A stretch of DNA of 6,016 nucleotides from NCBI GenBank assembly GCA_964544865.1, contig CAZJDV010000117.1:1-6016 (forward strand). The letters run 5' to 3'. This stretch comes from CAZJDV01 sp964544865 (GTDB lineage Bacteria; Chloroflexota; Dehalococcoidia; Lucifugimonadales; CAJWER01). Below the pieces are notes generated by a model. It searched no databases. It was given only the letters and a program-made list of their open reading frames with translations, and was not told the origin of the DNA. Shown here piece after piece: positions 1-5,645 of this stretch (the first letter of the stretch is position 1; each line of letters opens with the position of its first letter). The position numbers and the translations under genes are program-made.

Positions 1-25
1 TCACAACAAATCTTCTCGGCTCCAT
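1..25 (-). CDS. Possible start of a downstream gene, cut by the window edge
   Basis: An ATG at bases 25-23 on the minus strand is preceded by a GAGGG Shine-Dalgarno-like run with a 6-base gap. The reading frame is open to the window edge and gives MEPRRFVV. It overlaps the last 25 bases of the upstream hypothetical gene in another frame. Eight codons are too few to assign a family. The ribosome-binding site is the only real support, so this may be chance. If real, it would be the next cistron of the same operon. Confidence 0.28.
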
Positions 26-767
26 GACTGTCCCTCTATTGCTGATTGACAACACGTCGCGCCGACGTAGAGCTTCGACTCGGTGTAGTAGTAGGAAGAG
101 CCCACCTGGATGAACACCTCGTGGCCGATACCGGACTCGTCTTCACCGGCCAGGCCGTTGCACAGTCCGCGTATGGCGACAGTCATCTCCGCGCCCTCGG
201 AAAAGGCGTCCGCCAAAGGATCCAGGGACCGGACTCTATTGCCCCGCCCTCCGAGTAGGCCAAGACCTCGCGCCAGTCGTCGCGGACCCAGTACTTGAAC
301 ACGTCGAATTCGTAGATGAAATTGCTGCTGGGCGCGTTGGTCTCCGACTCCCAACCGACCTGCTGGTGGTATTTGGGCATGTCGGTGTACGAGGTCAGCG
401 GCGACGGGCCCTTGTCGCCCGCAGCTGGTGCGCCGTCCAGATGGGGGCGCGCGATGGCCCGCCGCCCGTCCTGCTTATACAGGAAGATCGACATGGACGG
501 CCTCGGTCCGAAACCGTCGGGGATATCGACCGGCTGGCGCAAGGTCATGATGCCGGCGGCCCACCTGTCCTGGACTAGAAGGGGCTCCCTGAACTCCGCC
601 ACCTCTCGCACGGCCTCGTCGTTCGGGGAGTCGATGTCGATGTGACGGAACTCGGTGTAGATGCGAAGGTCCGCGCCGCGCCGGACGGCGTCGCACAGCG
701 CCACCCCGCTCCCCGCAGTGACGGCGCGGGCGCTATCCAGTTGCAGAGCGCAGATCCAGTCCGTCAT
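1..767 (-). pseudogene. Conserved hypothetical protein interrupted by a one-base frameshift
   Basis: The gene starts with ATG at 767 (MTDWICALQL...) and overlaps the E2 stop codon in an ATGA, which suggests translational coupling. The first frame runs to a stop at 183-185, but coding sense appears to switch near 242-250. After 'EVLAYSEGG' the first frame becomes nonsense-like, while the neighbouring frame continues with 'NRVRSLDPLADAFSEGAEM' and runs to a stop at bases 1-3. Adding one G to the GGGG run (CCCC at 242-245 on the plus strand) joins the two frames into about 255 residues. I see no signal peptide or membrane segment. The protein is soluble-looking and rich in aromatic and acidic residues, with stretches such as 'DRWAAGIMTLRQPV' and 'GFGPRPSMSIFLYKQDG' that look like a conserved domain I cannot name. 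The lesion may be a real mutation or a homopolymer sequencing error; as read, the product would be 194 residues. Function is unknown; its place next to E2 is the only clue. Confidence 0.6.
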
Positions 768-1996
768 ATGCCGGACGCCTCGAGGCCGATGGCCTCCAGC
801 CTCCGCTTGACCCCGGAGACGAAGGCGCCCGCGTCGGCACCGTCCATGATGCGGTGGTCGAAGGTCAGGCACAGGTTCATGATCGACCTTATGGAGATGG
901 CGTCGCCAACGACCACCGGCCGCCTGACGATCGCCTCGGTGTTCAGGATCGCCGCCTGGGGGTAGTTGATGATGGCCTTGCCGGTCACCGATCCCAGCGC
1001 GCCGGTGTTGTTGATCGTGAACGTCCCGTACTGCATGTCCGCCACCTTTAGCTTTCCCTTGCGCGCCCTGGTGGCCAGATCGTCTATCGTCCCGGCGAGC
1101 TCGGCCACGCCGAAGGAGTCCGCGTCCCGGACGACCGGCACGACCAGGCCGTCCGGCGTGGCGATCGCCACGCCCACGTTGACCCGCCGCTTCAGGATGA
1201 TGGTGTCGCCGCCCCAAGTGGAGTTGACAATGCGGCTCTCCTTCAAGGCCTCCGCCACGGCCTTCACGACGAAGGGCAGGTAGGTCAGGTTCACGCCCTC
1301 GCGCCGCTGGAAGCGCGCCTTCGCACCCTCGCGGAGTTCCACCAGGCCGGAGACATCCGCCTCCACAACCGTCCACGCCTCCGGTATCTCGGTGACGCTC
1401 TTGACCATGTTGGCCGCGATCATGCGCCGCACCGGGGTGAGCGGCACTCGCTCCTCGTCCGCCGTCGCACCGGGCGCCGTCTTCGGGGTTGTCGTGCGAG
1501 CGTCGAGGTAGCCCTGCACGTCCTTGCGGGTGATGCGGCCCCCGATGCCGGTCCCCGCCACCAGGGACAGGTCCAGGTCGTGCTCTGCGGCCAGCCGGAG
1601 GACCGCTGGAGAGTAGCGTTTCGTGGCCTGGGACGCTGGAGAGACGGTCATGGGCCCGCCTGATCCCGTTGGACCTACCGGCGCAACGTCCTTGAGCAGT
1701 GTCCCGGTGCGGTCGACGGTTTCGGCCTCAACCGCGTCGTCCTTGTCCTCTCGCTCGGGTTCTCCCTCCACGTCCATCTCGGCGATTACCGCGCCCATGG
1801 GCACTGTCTGGCCCTCCTCGACGAGGATGCTGGAGAGCACCCCCGACTCGGGTGACGGGAACTCCATGTTTACCTTGTCGGTGACGATCTCGACCAGCGG
1901 GGCGTACTTCTCGACCCGATCGCCCACCTGCTTCAGCCACCTGCCGACGATGGCCTCGGTAACCGACTCGCCGACCTGTGGAAGCTCAATCTTCAT
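764..1996 (-). CDS. bkdB: 2-oxo acid dehydrogenase E2, dihydrolipoamide acyltransferase (branched-chain type)
   Basis: E2 core of a 2-oxo acid dehydrogenase complex: it takes the acyl group made by E1 on a swinging lipoyl arm and transfers it to CoA in the cytoplasm. Domains in the 410-residue product: one biotinyl/lipoyl domain (about 1-76) with lipoyl lysine K41 in 'EIVTDKVNMEFPSP'; a charged and Gly/Pro-rich linker (about 77-125); a peripheral subunit-binding domain (about 127-164, 'SPAVLRLAAEHDLDL' and 'GTGIGGRITRKDV'); and the catalytic acyltransferase domain (about 182-410) with the active-site motif 'DHRIMDG' (H381, D385) and 'FTINNTGALGS'. I chose ATG at 1996 because 'MKIELPQVGESVTEAIVG' is the usual family N-terminus; a TTG at 2008 would add four residues. 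Neither start has a strong Shine-Dalgarno sequence. The gene is separated from E1 beta by a DUF4268 remnant and overlaps the next gene by 4 bases. Branched-chain specificity is inferred from the E1 partners; a pyruvate or acetoin-type E2 is the alternative. Confidence 0.93.
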   Translation of the reverse strand: MKIELPQVGESVTEAIVGRWLKQVGDRVEKYAPLVEIVTDKVNMEFPSPESGVLSSILVEEGQTVPMGAVIAEMDVEGEPEREDKDDAVEAETVDRTGTLLKDVAPVGPTGSGGPMTVSPASQATKRYSPAVLRLAAEHDLDLSLVAGTGIGGRITRKDVQGYLDARTTTPKTAPGATADEERVPLTPVRRMIAANMVKSVTEIPEAWTVVEADVSGLVELREGAKARFQRREGVNLTYLPFVVKAVAEALKESRIVNSTWGGDTIILKRRVNVGVAIATPDGLVVPVVRDADSFGVAELAGTIDDLATRARKGKLKVADMQYGTFTINNTGALGSVTGKAIINYPQAAILNTEAIVRRPVVVGDAISIRSIMNLCLTFDHRIMDGADAGAFVSGVKRRLEAIGLEASGI

Positions 1997-2049
1997 GTTG
2001 TGGGCCAAGGGTGTCGTTTACGTACCTACTCATCATGTCTAGTATTCCA

Positions 2050-2943
2050 TTACCCTAGCTCAGCTATGTGAGGCCTGAAGGCTGCCCCGAGCCGCACCAT
2101 GGCGCCGATCATGGCATCCTGCACTTCCTCCCATCTTTCCTCGTCGCGATAGCCGCCCAAATCAATGATCTTCTTGATCCGACACGCGCGCCTTCCCTGA
2201 AGGCTTTCCCACTCAATCTCAGCCCCGAAAGATTTCTCGATCGCGTCTTTCGCCAACCTAGGGCTGTCAAGAATGGCTTCGTTTTCCTCCTCCATTCCTT
2301 ATGCCGCGATCGATGTACAGATGCACTTCTGCGTCGTGCCGACGGATAACATGGGATAGCAAAAGGCCGGATTTTCCTGCTGACGTGTACATGAAACTCT
2401 GTTGGCCCGGAGATATGTTCGCATGGAGGTCGGTCTTGGCTTCTGCCCTTTCTAGCAAACCTGCCCAAAAGCGATAGTGATTTACCTGACTCTTGGCCAA
2501 TTCCTTCTTGGTGCCTCCTACCGCCTTCGATTCCTCACTAGGTCCAACAATACTCGTCAGTAACGGCGCGGGATCAGAATCCTCAATCTTGACAGCTTCC
2601 ATCGTTAGGAGATAGAAGGATGCGGCATGGGACTCGTTGAGCCATGAGATGGCAACCACATGCTCCGGCCTGGGATCGGCGACGATCCATATGGCGGTCT
2701 TTGCGCCAATAGCCGTGAGGTAGGTGAACAGCTTGCCCAGGTGGTCATGATTGCTTTTCTCAAGTTGGTTCTCAATCACGACTACATCGCCTGCTTCATC
2801 CTCGGCGATGAGGTCGATGCTGAACGTGCCCGCCGAACCCTCCCGCTCAGTACCTCAATGTTTTCCTCAAGCCATGGCGTGAAGTCGCGTGCTTCGTCCT
2901 TCCAAACATCACGAAGCTTCACTATCTGTAGCTTGCCGATCAC
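2050..2943 (-). pseudogene. DUF4268-family protein with nuclease-like N-terminal domain, broken by two frameshifts
   Basis: Three consecutive frames carry successive parts of one DUF4268-type protein. Part 1 (GTG start at 2943, to about 2848) reads 'VIGKLQIVKLRDVWKDEA', then 'FTPWLEENIEVL'. Part 2 (about 2847 to 2300) continues with 'GTFSIDLIAEDEAGDVVV', 'IENQLEKSNHDHLGKL', 'AKTAIWIVADPRPEHV' and 'ANISPGQQSFMYTSAGKSGL'. Part 3 (2295 to the TAA at 2050-2052) gives 'EENEAILDSPRLAKDAIEKS', 'GRRACRIKKIIDLGGYRDEE' and the end 'RPHIAELG'. From family knowledge, the D...ENQ pattern fits a PD-(D/E)xK-like fold, and intact members have roughly ten more residues after 'IEVL', so the first lesion looks like a small deletion. 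The second is a net +1 shift near 2295-2304. GC is lower than in neighbours (by hand 62 of 120 bases at 2401-2520, versus 83 of 120 over 4501-4560 plus 4801-4860), suggesting transfer. The native role of such proteins is not established; an intact protein cannot be made here. Confidence 0.85.
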
Positions 2944-2950
2944 GGAGACA

Positions 2951-2958
2951 CCTCCTCC
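2951..2958 (-). promoter_or_regulatory. Strong Shine-Dalgarno site of the DUF4268 remnant
   Basis: GGAGGAGG lies 7 bases upstream of the GTG at 2943-2941. It decides the start as 'VIGKLQIV' rather than the upstream in-frame TTG at 2979, which overlaps the E1 beta stop codon. It is the strongest ribosome-binding site in the window, although the gene it serves is broken. Confidence 0.75.
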
Positions 2959-2975
2959 CCGGCATCGCCTAACCC

Positions 2976-3950
2976 TCAATACCCCGCCAGCTTGCGCATC
3001 GCCCAGGCGATGCGGTCGGCGTCAGGCATGAACATCGCCTCGAGGGGTGGGCTGAATGGCATGGCCGGTACCTCGGGCCCGGCCAATCTCATCACGGGAG
3101 CGTCCAGGTACTCGAAGGCCCTCTCCGAGATGATGGCGGAGATCTCGCCGCCTATCCCGCCGGCCTTGGTGTCCTCGTGCACTATCAGCACCTTGCCCGT
3201 CTTCCTGGCGGTATCGAGAATGGCCTCCTCGTCCAGCGGGCGGATCGTGCGCAGGTCCAATACCTCGACGCTCACGTCCTCGTCCGCCAGGGTACGGGCG
3301 GCCTCCAGGCAGAGGTGGAGCATCAGCCCGTAGGTGATGACGCCGATGTCCTCGCCCTCCATCTTCACGTCGGCCCTCCCGATTGGCAGCGTGTACTCGC
3401 CTTCGGGCACCTCCCCGCGCACCAGCCGGTAGGTGCGCTTGTGCTCCAGGAAGATCACGGGGTCGTCGTCGCGGATGGCGCTCTTGAGCAGCCCCTTGGA
3501 GTCGTAGGGCGTCGCCGGGGCGACCACCTTCAGCCCCGGCGTGTGGGCGAAATATGCCTCCGGGCTCTGGGAGTGGTACAGCCCCCCTCGCACGCCGCCG
3601 CCGTAGGGCGCCCTGACCACCAGGGGCGCGGACATCGCGCCGTTGGTGCCGTAGCGAACCCGGGCCGCCTCGCCAACGAGCTGGTTGAACGTGGGCCAGA
3701 TGAAGTCGGCGAACTCGATCTCGGCGATAGGCCGCATGCCGTGCATCGCTGCTCCAAGGGCGATGCCGGCGATAGACGACTCCGCGAGGGGTGTGTCGAT
3801 GACGCGTTCCTCGCCGAACTGCTCGACGAAGCCGTCGGTGGCCAGGAACACGCCTCCCCTGGCGCCGATGTCCTCGCCCATGACGAAGACGAGCGGATCG
3901 CGCTCCATCTCCTCTCGCATGGCCTCGCGCACCGCCTCCAGGACTGTCAT
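2976..3950 (-). CDS. bkdA2: Branched-chain 2-oxo acid dehydrogenase E1 component, beta subunit
   Basis: Beta subunit of the thiamine-diphosphate E1 heterotetramer, which decarboxylates the 2-oxo acid and reductively acylates the E2 lipoyl arm. The 324-residue product has the usual length. Visible landmarks are 'GEDIGARGGVF' near residue 26, 'VIDTPLAESSIAG' with the expected cofactor-activating Glu at 58, 'EIEFADFIWPTFNQL', 'PYGGGVRGGLYHSQSPE' with active-site His 126, 'PATPYDSKGLLKSAI', 'EHKRTYR', and a C-terminal transketolase domain with 'VEVLDLRTIRPLDEEAI', 'VHEDTKAGGIGGEI' and 'AMPFSPPLEAMFMPD'. These match branched-chain E1 beta (Bacillus BfmBAB) closely; automated pipelines may call it a pyruvate dehydrogenase or acetoin dehydrogenase beta subunit. 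ATG at 3950 shares one base with the E1 alpha stop (TGATG); GTG at 3953 is an equal alternative adding one residue. A GGAGG lies 12-15 bases upstream inside E1 alpha. The pair is probably translationally coupled. Confidence 0.94.
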   Translation of the reverse strand: MTVLEAVREAMREEMERDPLVFVMGEDIGARGGVFLATDGFVEQFGEERVIDTPLAESSIAGIALGAAMHGMRPIAEIEFADFIWPTFNQLVGEAARVRYGTNGAMSAPLVVRAPYGGGVRGGLYHSQSPEAYFAHTPGLKVVAPATPYDSKGLLKSAIRDDDPVIFLEHKRTYRLVRGEVPEGEYTLPIGRADVKMEGEDIGVITYGLMLHLCLEAARTLADEDVSVEVLDLRTIRPLDEEAILDTARKTGKVLIVHEDTKAGGIGGEISAIISERAFEYLDAPVMRLAGPEVPAMPFSPPLEAMFMPDADRIAWAMRKLAGY

Positions 3951-4993
3951 CACGGCGATGGCGCACCTCCGCCATACACGTGGTCGGAAAAGTCGTCCGT
4001 GTCCGGGTACGGCGCTCGCTCCACATGCTCCGTGGCCTCGTTGACCGCCCTTACGGCGTCTTCCCGCAGGCGACTTTCAACCTCCTGCGTCAGCACGCCG
4101 CTCGCCGTGAGCCGCTCCCCGAGGATTCTGAGAGGGTCCCTTTTGCGCGCCTCCTCGATGTCCTCGCGAGGCCTGTAGCGGCTGTCGTCGTCGTCGCTGG
4201 TGTGGGGCAGATAACGCTCGACCATGGCCTCGACGAGGGTCGGCCCATCGCCGGCGAGTGCGCGGGCCGCGGCCTCCGCCGTCGCCTCATGCACCGCTGC
4301 GATGTCCGCGCCATCCACCACCGATCCGGGCATGCCGTAGCCCTCTGTCCGGCCCGCCACGCTGTCGACGGCCATCTGCTTCGAGAGCGGAACCGAGATG
4401 GCGTACCCGTTGTTCTCACAGAAGAAGATTACGGGCAGCTTGTGGATGGCGGCGTAGTTCATGGCCTCGTGGCAGTCGCCCACGCTGGCGGCCCCATCGC
4501 CGAAGTAGCAGATGGTCACCGTGTCCTCGCCGCGCATCCTGGACGCCAGGGCCGCGCCCACGGCCTGCGGTATCTGGGTCCCGACGACGTTGGACAGATT
4601 GACGATCCCCAGCGCGGGGTACGCGCCGTGGACCGGGAACTGCCGCGCGGCGCTGAGGGGCTCGCCCGCCTTGGCGACGAAACCCAGCATGATCTCCGCC
4701 GGGGTCATCCCCAGGCTCACAAGAACGGCCAGGTCCCTGTAGTAGATGTAGAAGTTGTCCACGCCTTTGCGGAGCGCCCACACGCTGCCGACCTGGGCGG
4801 CCTCGTGCCCTTGGGCGGACGCGACGATGGCCGCCTTGCCCTGCCTGTTCAGCATCCAGACGCGCTCGTCCAGCGTGCGGCAGAGCACCATCTGGCCATA
4901 GATGTCCAAGAAATGCCGGTCGTTCAGGCCGCCCGTCGAGACCGCGCCGGAGGGCGTGCGTGACGTTGCGATATAGGTTCCGCCATCTTGCAT
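3950..4993 (-). CDS. bkdA1: Branched-chain 2-oxo acid dehydrogenase E1 component, alpha subunit
   Basis: Alpha subunit of the E1 decarboxylase and main binder of thiamine diphosphate. The 347-residue product carries 'LCRTLDERVWMLNRQGKA', 'QGHEAAQVGSVWAL', 'YYRDLAVLVSLGMTPAEIML', the thiamine-diphosphate motif from G165-D166-G167 to N194-N195 ('CENNGYAISVP'), 'GYGMPGSVVDGAD', and the flexible loop 'RYLPHTSDDDDSRYRPRE' (about 260-277). The DDDD loop, the 'EARKRDPL' helix and the tail 'VNEATEHVERAPYP' are close to branched-chain E1 alpha (BfmBAA type) rather than pyruvate-specific E1; this is family knowledge recalled, not a search. ATG at 4993 has a GGAG at 5000-5003, 6 bases upstream, and no better start precedes it. 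It is the first gene after the promoter at 5049-5078, with a leader of about 50 bases, and its stop overlaps the E1 beta start. An alternative label is pyruvate dehydrogenase alpha (pdhA). Confidence 0.95.
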   Translation of the reverse strand: MQDGGTYIATSRTPSGAVSTGGLNDRHFLDIYGQMVLCRTLDERVWMLNRQGKAAIVASAQGHEAAQVGSVWALRKGVDNFYIYYRDLAVLVSLGMTPAEIMLGFVAKAGEPLSAARQFPVHGAYPALGIVNLSNVVGTQIPQAVGAALASRMRGEDTVTICYFGDGAASVGDCHEAMNYAAIHKLPVIFFCENNGYAISVPLSKQMAVDSVAGRTEGYGMPGSVVDGADIAAVHEATAEAAARALAGDGPTLVEAMVERYLPHTSDDDDSRYRPREDIEEARKRDPLRILGERLTASGVLTQEVESRLREDAVRAVNEATEHVERAPYPDTDDFSDHVYGGGAPSP

Positions 4994-5048
4994 GAAAAAC
5001 TCCGCTGTTGCTCTACGAAGCGCGGGGGAGCCACGGTTCGGCGGGGCA

Positions 5049-5078
5049 ATTATATGGGTGCGCCCGACGCGGAGTCAA
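5049..5078 (-). promoter_or_regulatory. Sigma70-type promoter of the dehydrogenase operon
   Basis: On the minus strand, TTGACT (5078-5073, five of six bases matching the -35 consensus) and a perfect TATAAT (5054-5049) are separated by 18 bases. Transcription would start near 5042, giving an untranslated leader of about 48 bases before the E1 alpha ATG at 4993. It sits in the only sizeable non-coding gap of the window (4994-5125), in a GC-rich context where such hexamers are unlikely by chance. I see no clear operator palindrome overlapping it. Confidence 0.78.
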
Positions 5079-5125
5079 AGAAACTCGATCTGGCTATCTC
5101 GGGAGGATTCGGCTAAAGGCCTCTC

Positions 5126-5590
5126 TCAGCCCTTTGTTTTCTGCACCAGCGGGTAACCCGAGTCCAGCAGCGGCCCCGGCGCCTCGCCCCAGGCGGCATC
5201 GGGTCCGAAGACGTAGTATATGTCCCAGGCGCTCGGGCCTCTAAAGAGCTGCCAGTACCGGTCCTGCTCTGCCAGCCAGGTGCCTACGGCCTTCTCCCCG
5301 TCCCAGTAGTGCAGCGCCCTGGGATCCGGCATCACGCCGGGGTTCTCCTCGAGGACCACCTGCTGCACCCGGCTGGCGCCCAGCAGGCACTCGGGGCACG
5401 AAGGCGACAACAAGATGAGAATGCGGGGCATTCCCGCGTCCTGGTTGAAGTGGTCCTTCAGATCACCGAGGCCGCTCAAGTCCACGAGCGACGAGTCGGA
5501 TTCGACCGGCTCGTCCTCGCCGCCGGCCAACCCGCATCCGGCCAGAATGAGTAGGGCCCAAAGGGCGAGCAGGGCAGGCCACGGCATCAT
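5126..5590 (-). CDS. Small thioredoxin-like lipoprotein, apparently shortened
   Basis: A 154-residue secreted, lipid-anchored protein. Residues 1-19 form a hydrophobic signal sequence ending in the lipobox L16-A17-G18-C19; the mature N-terminus is acidic ('GGEDEPVESDSS'). A thioredoxin-like segment follows: 'LGDLKDHFNQDAG', a hydrophobic strand 'RILILLSP', then C65-P-E-C68 at the head of a helix. After 'VVLEENPG' the protein passes directly to 'MPDPRALHYWDGEKAVG'. Related proteins, as I recall them, have about 25 more residues here carrying a central strand, so an in-frame deletion is likely. The N-terminal region before the hydrophobic stretch has no Lys or Arg, unusual for a lipoprotein signal. 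ATG at 5590 was chosen because GGAG (5599-5602) lies 8 bases upstream; a GTG at 5599 overlaps that site. It lies 55 bases after the aminotransferase and may share its transcript. A thiol redox or cysteine-sensing role is inference only. Confidence 0.72.
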   Translation of the reverse strand: MMPWPALLALWALLILAGCGLAGGEDEPVESDSSLVDLSGLGDLKDHFNQDAGMPRILILLSPSCPECLLGASRVQQVVLEENPGVMPDPRALHYWDGEKAVGTWLAEQDRYWQLFRGPSAWDIYYVFGPDAAWGEAPGPLLDSGYPLVQKTKG

Positions 5591-5645
5591 GGATACCACT
5601 CCAAGAAGGCCAGCTGGGCCTCTTTCAGGCGAGAGATGATGACCC

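Noticed and set aside
2009..2070. Separate promoter for E2 downstream of the DUF4268 remnant
   Set aside because: The best -10-like hexamer (AATACT) matches only 4 of 6 positions and has no -35 at a suitable distance.
2050..2943. Programmed frameshifting to make a full DUF4268 protein
   Set aside because: Two shifts in different directions would be needed, no slippery heptamer is visible at either site, and the first site also appears to lack coding residues.
3177..4178. Long plus-strand open frame of 333 codons opposite E1 beta/E1 alpha, and a similar one at 3980-4963
   Set aside because: They are antisense to two clearly recognisable enzymes, low in complexity, and rich in Arg, Ala, His and Val as expected from reading GC-rich genes backwards.
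5108..5140. Hairpin-like GGCT...AGCC followed by CTTTGTTTT on the plus strand
   Set aside because: The stem is only about 4 paired bases with a long loop, and there is no plus-strand gene to terminate; the T-rich part is the antisense of the lipoprotein C-terminus.
5603..5624. Small stem (AAGA-GGCC / GGCC-T-TCTT) between the aminotransferase and the lipoprotein gene
   Set aside because: Only 8 paired bases with a bulge and no U tract. It is too weak to call a terminator, though it lies just before the lipoprotein ribosome-binding site.
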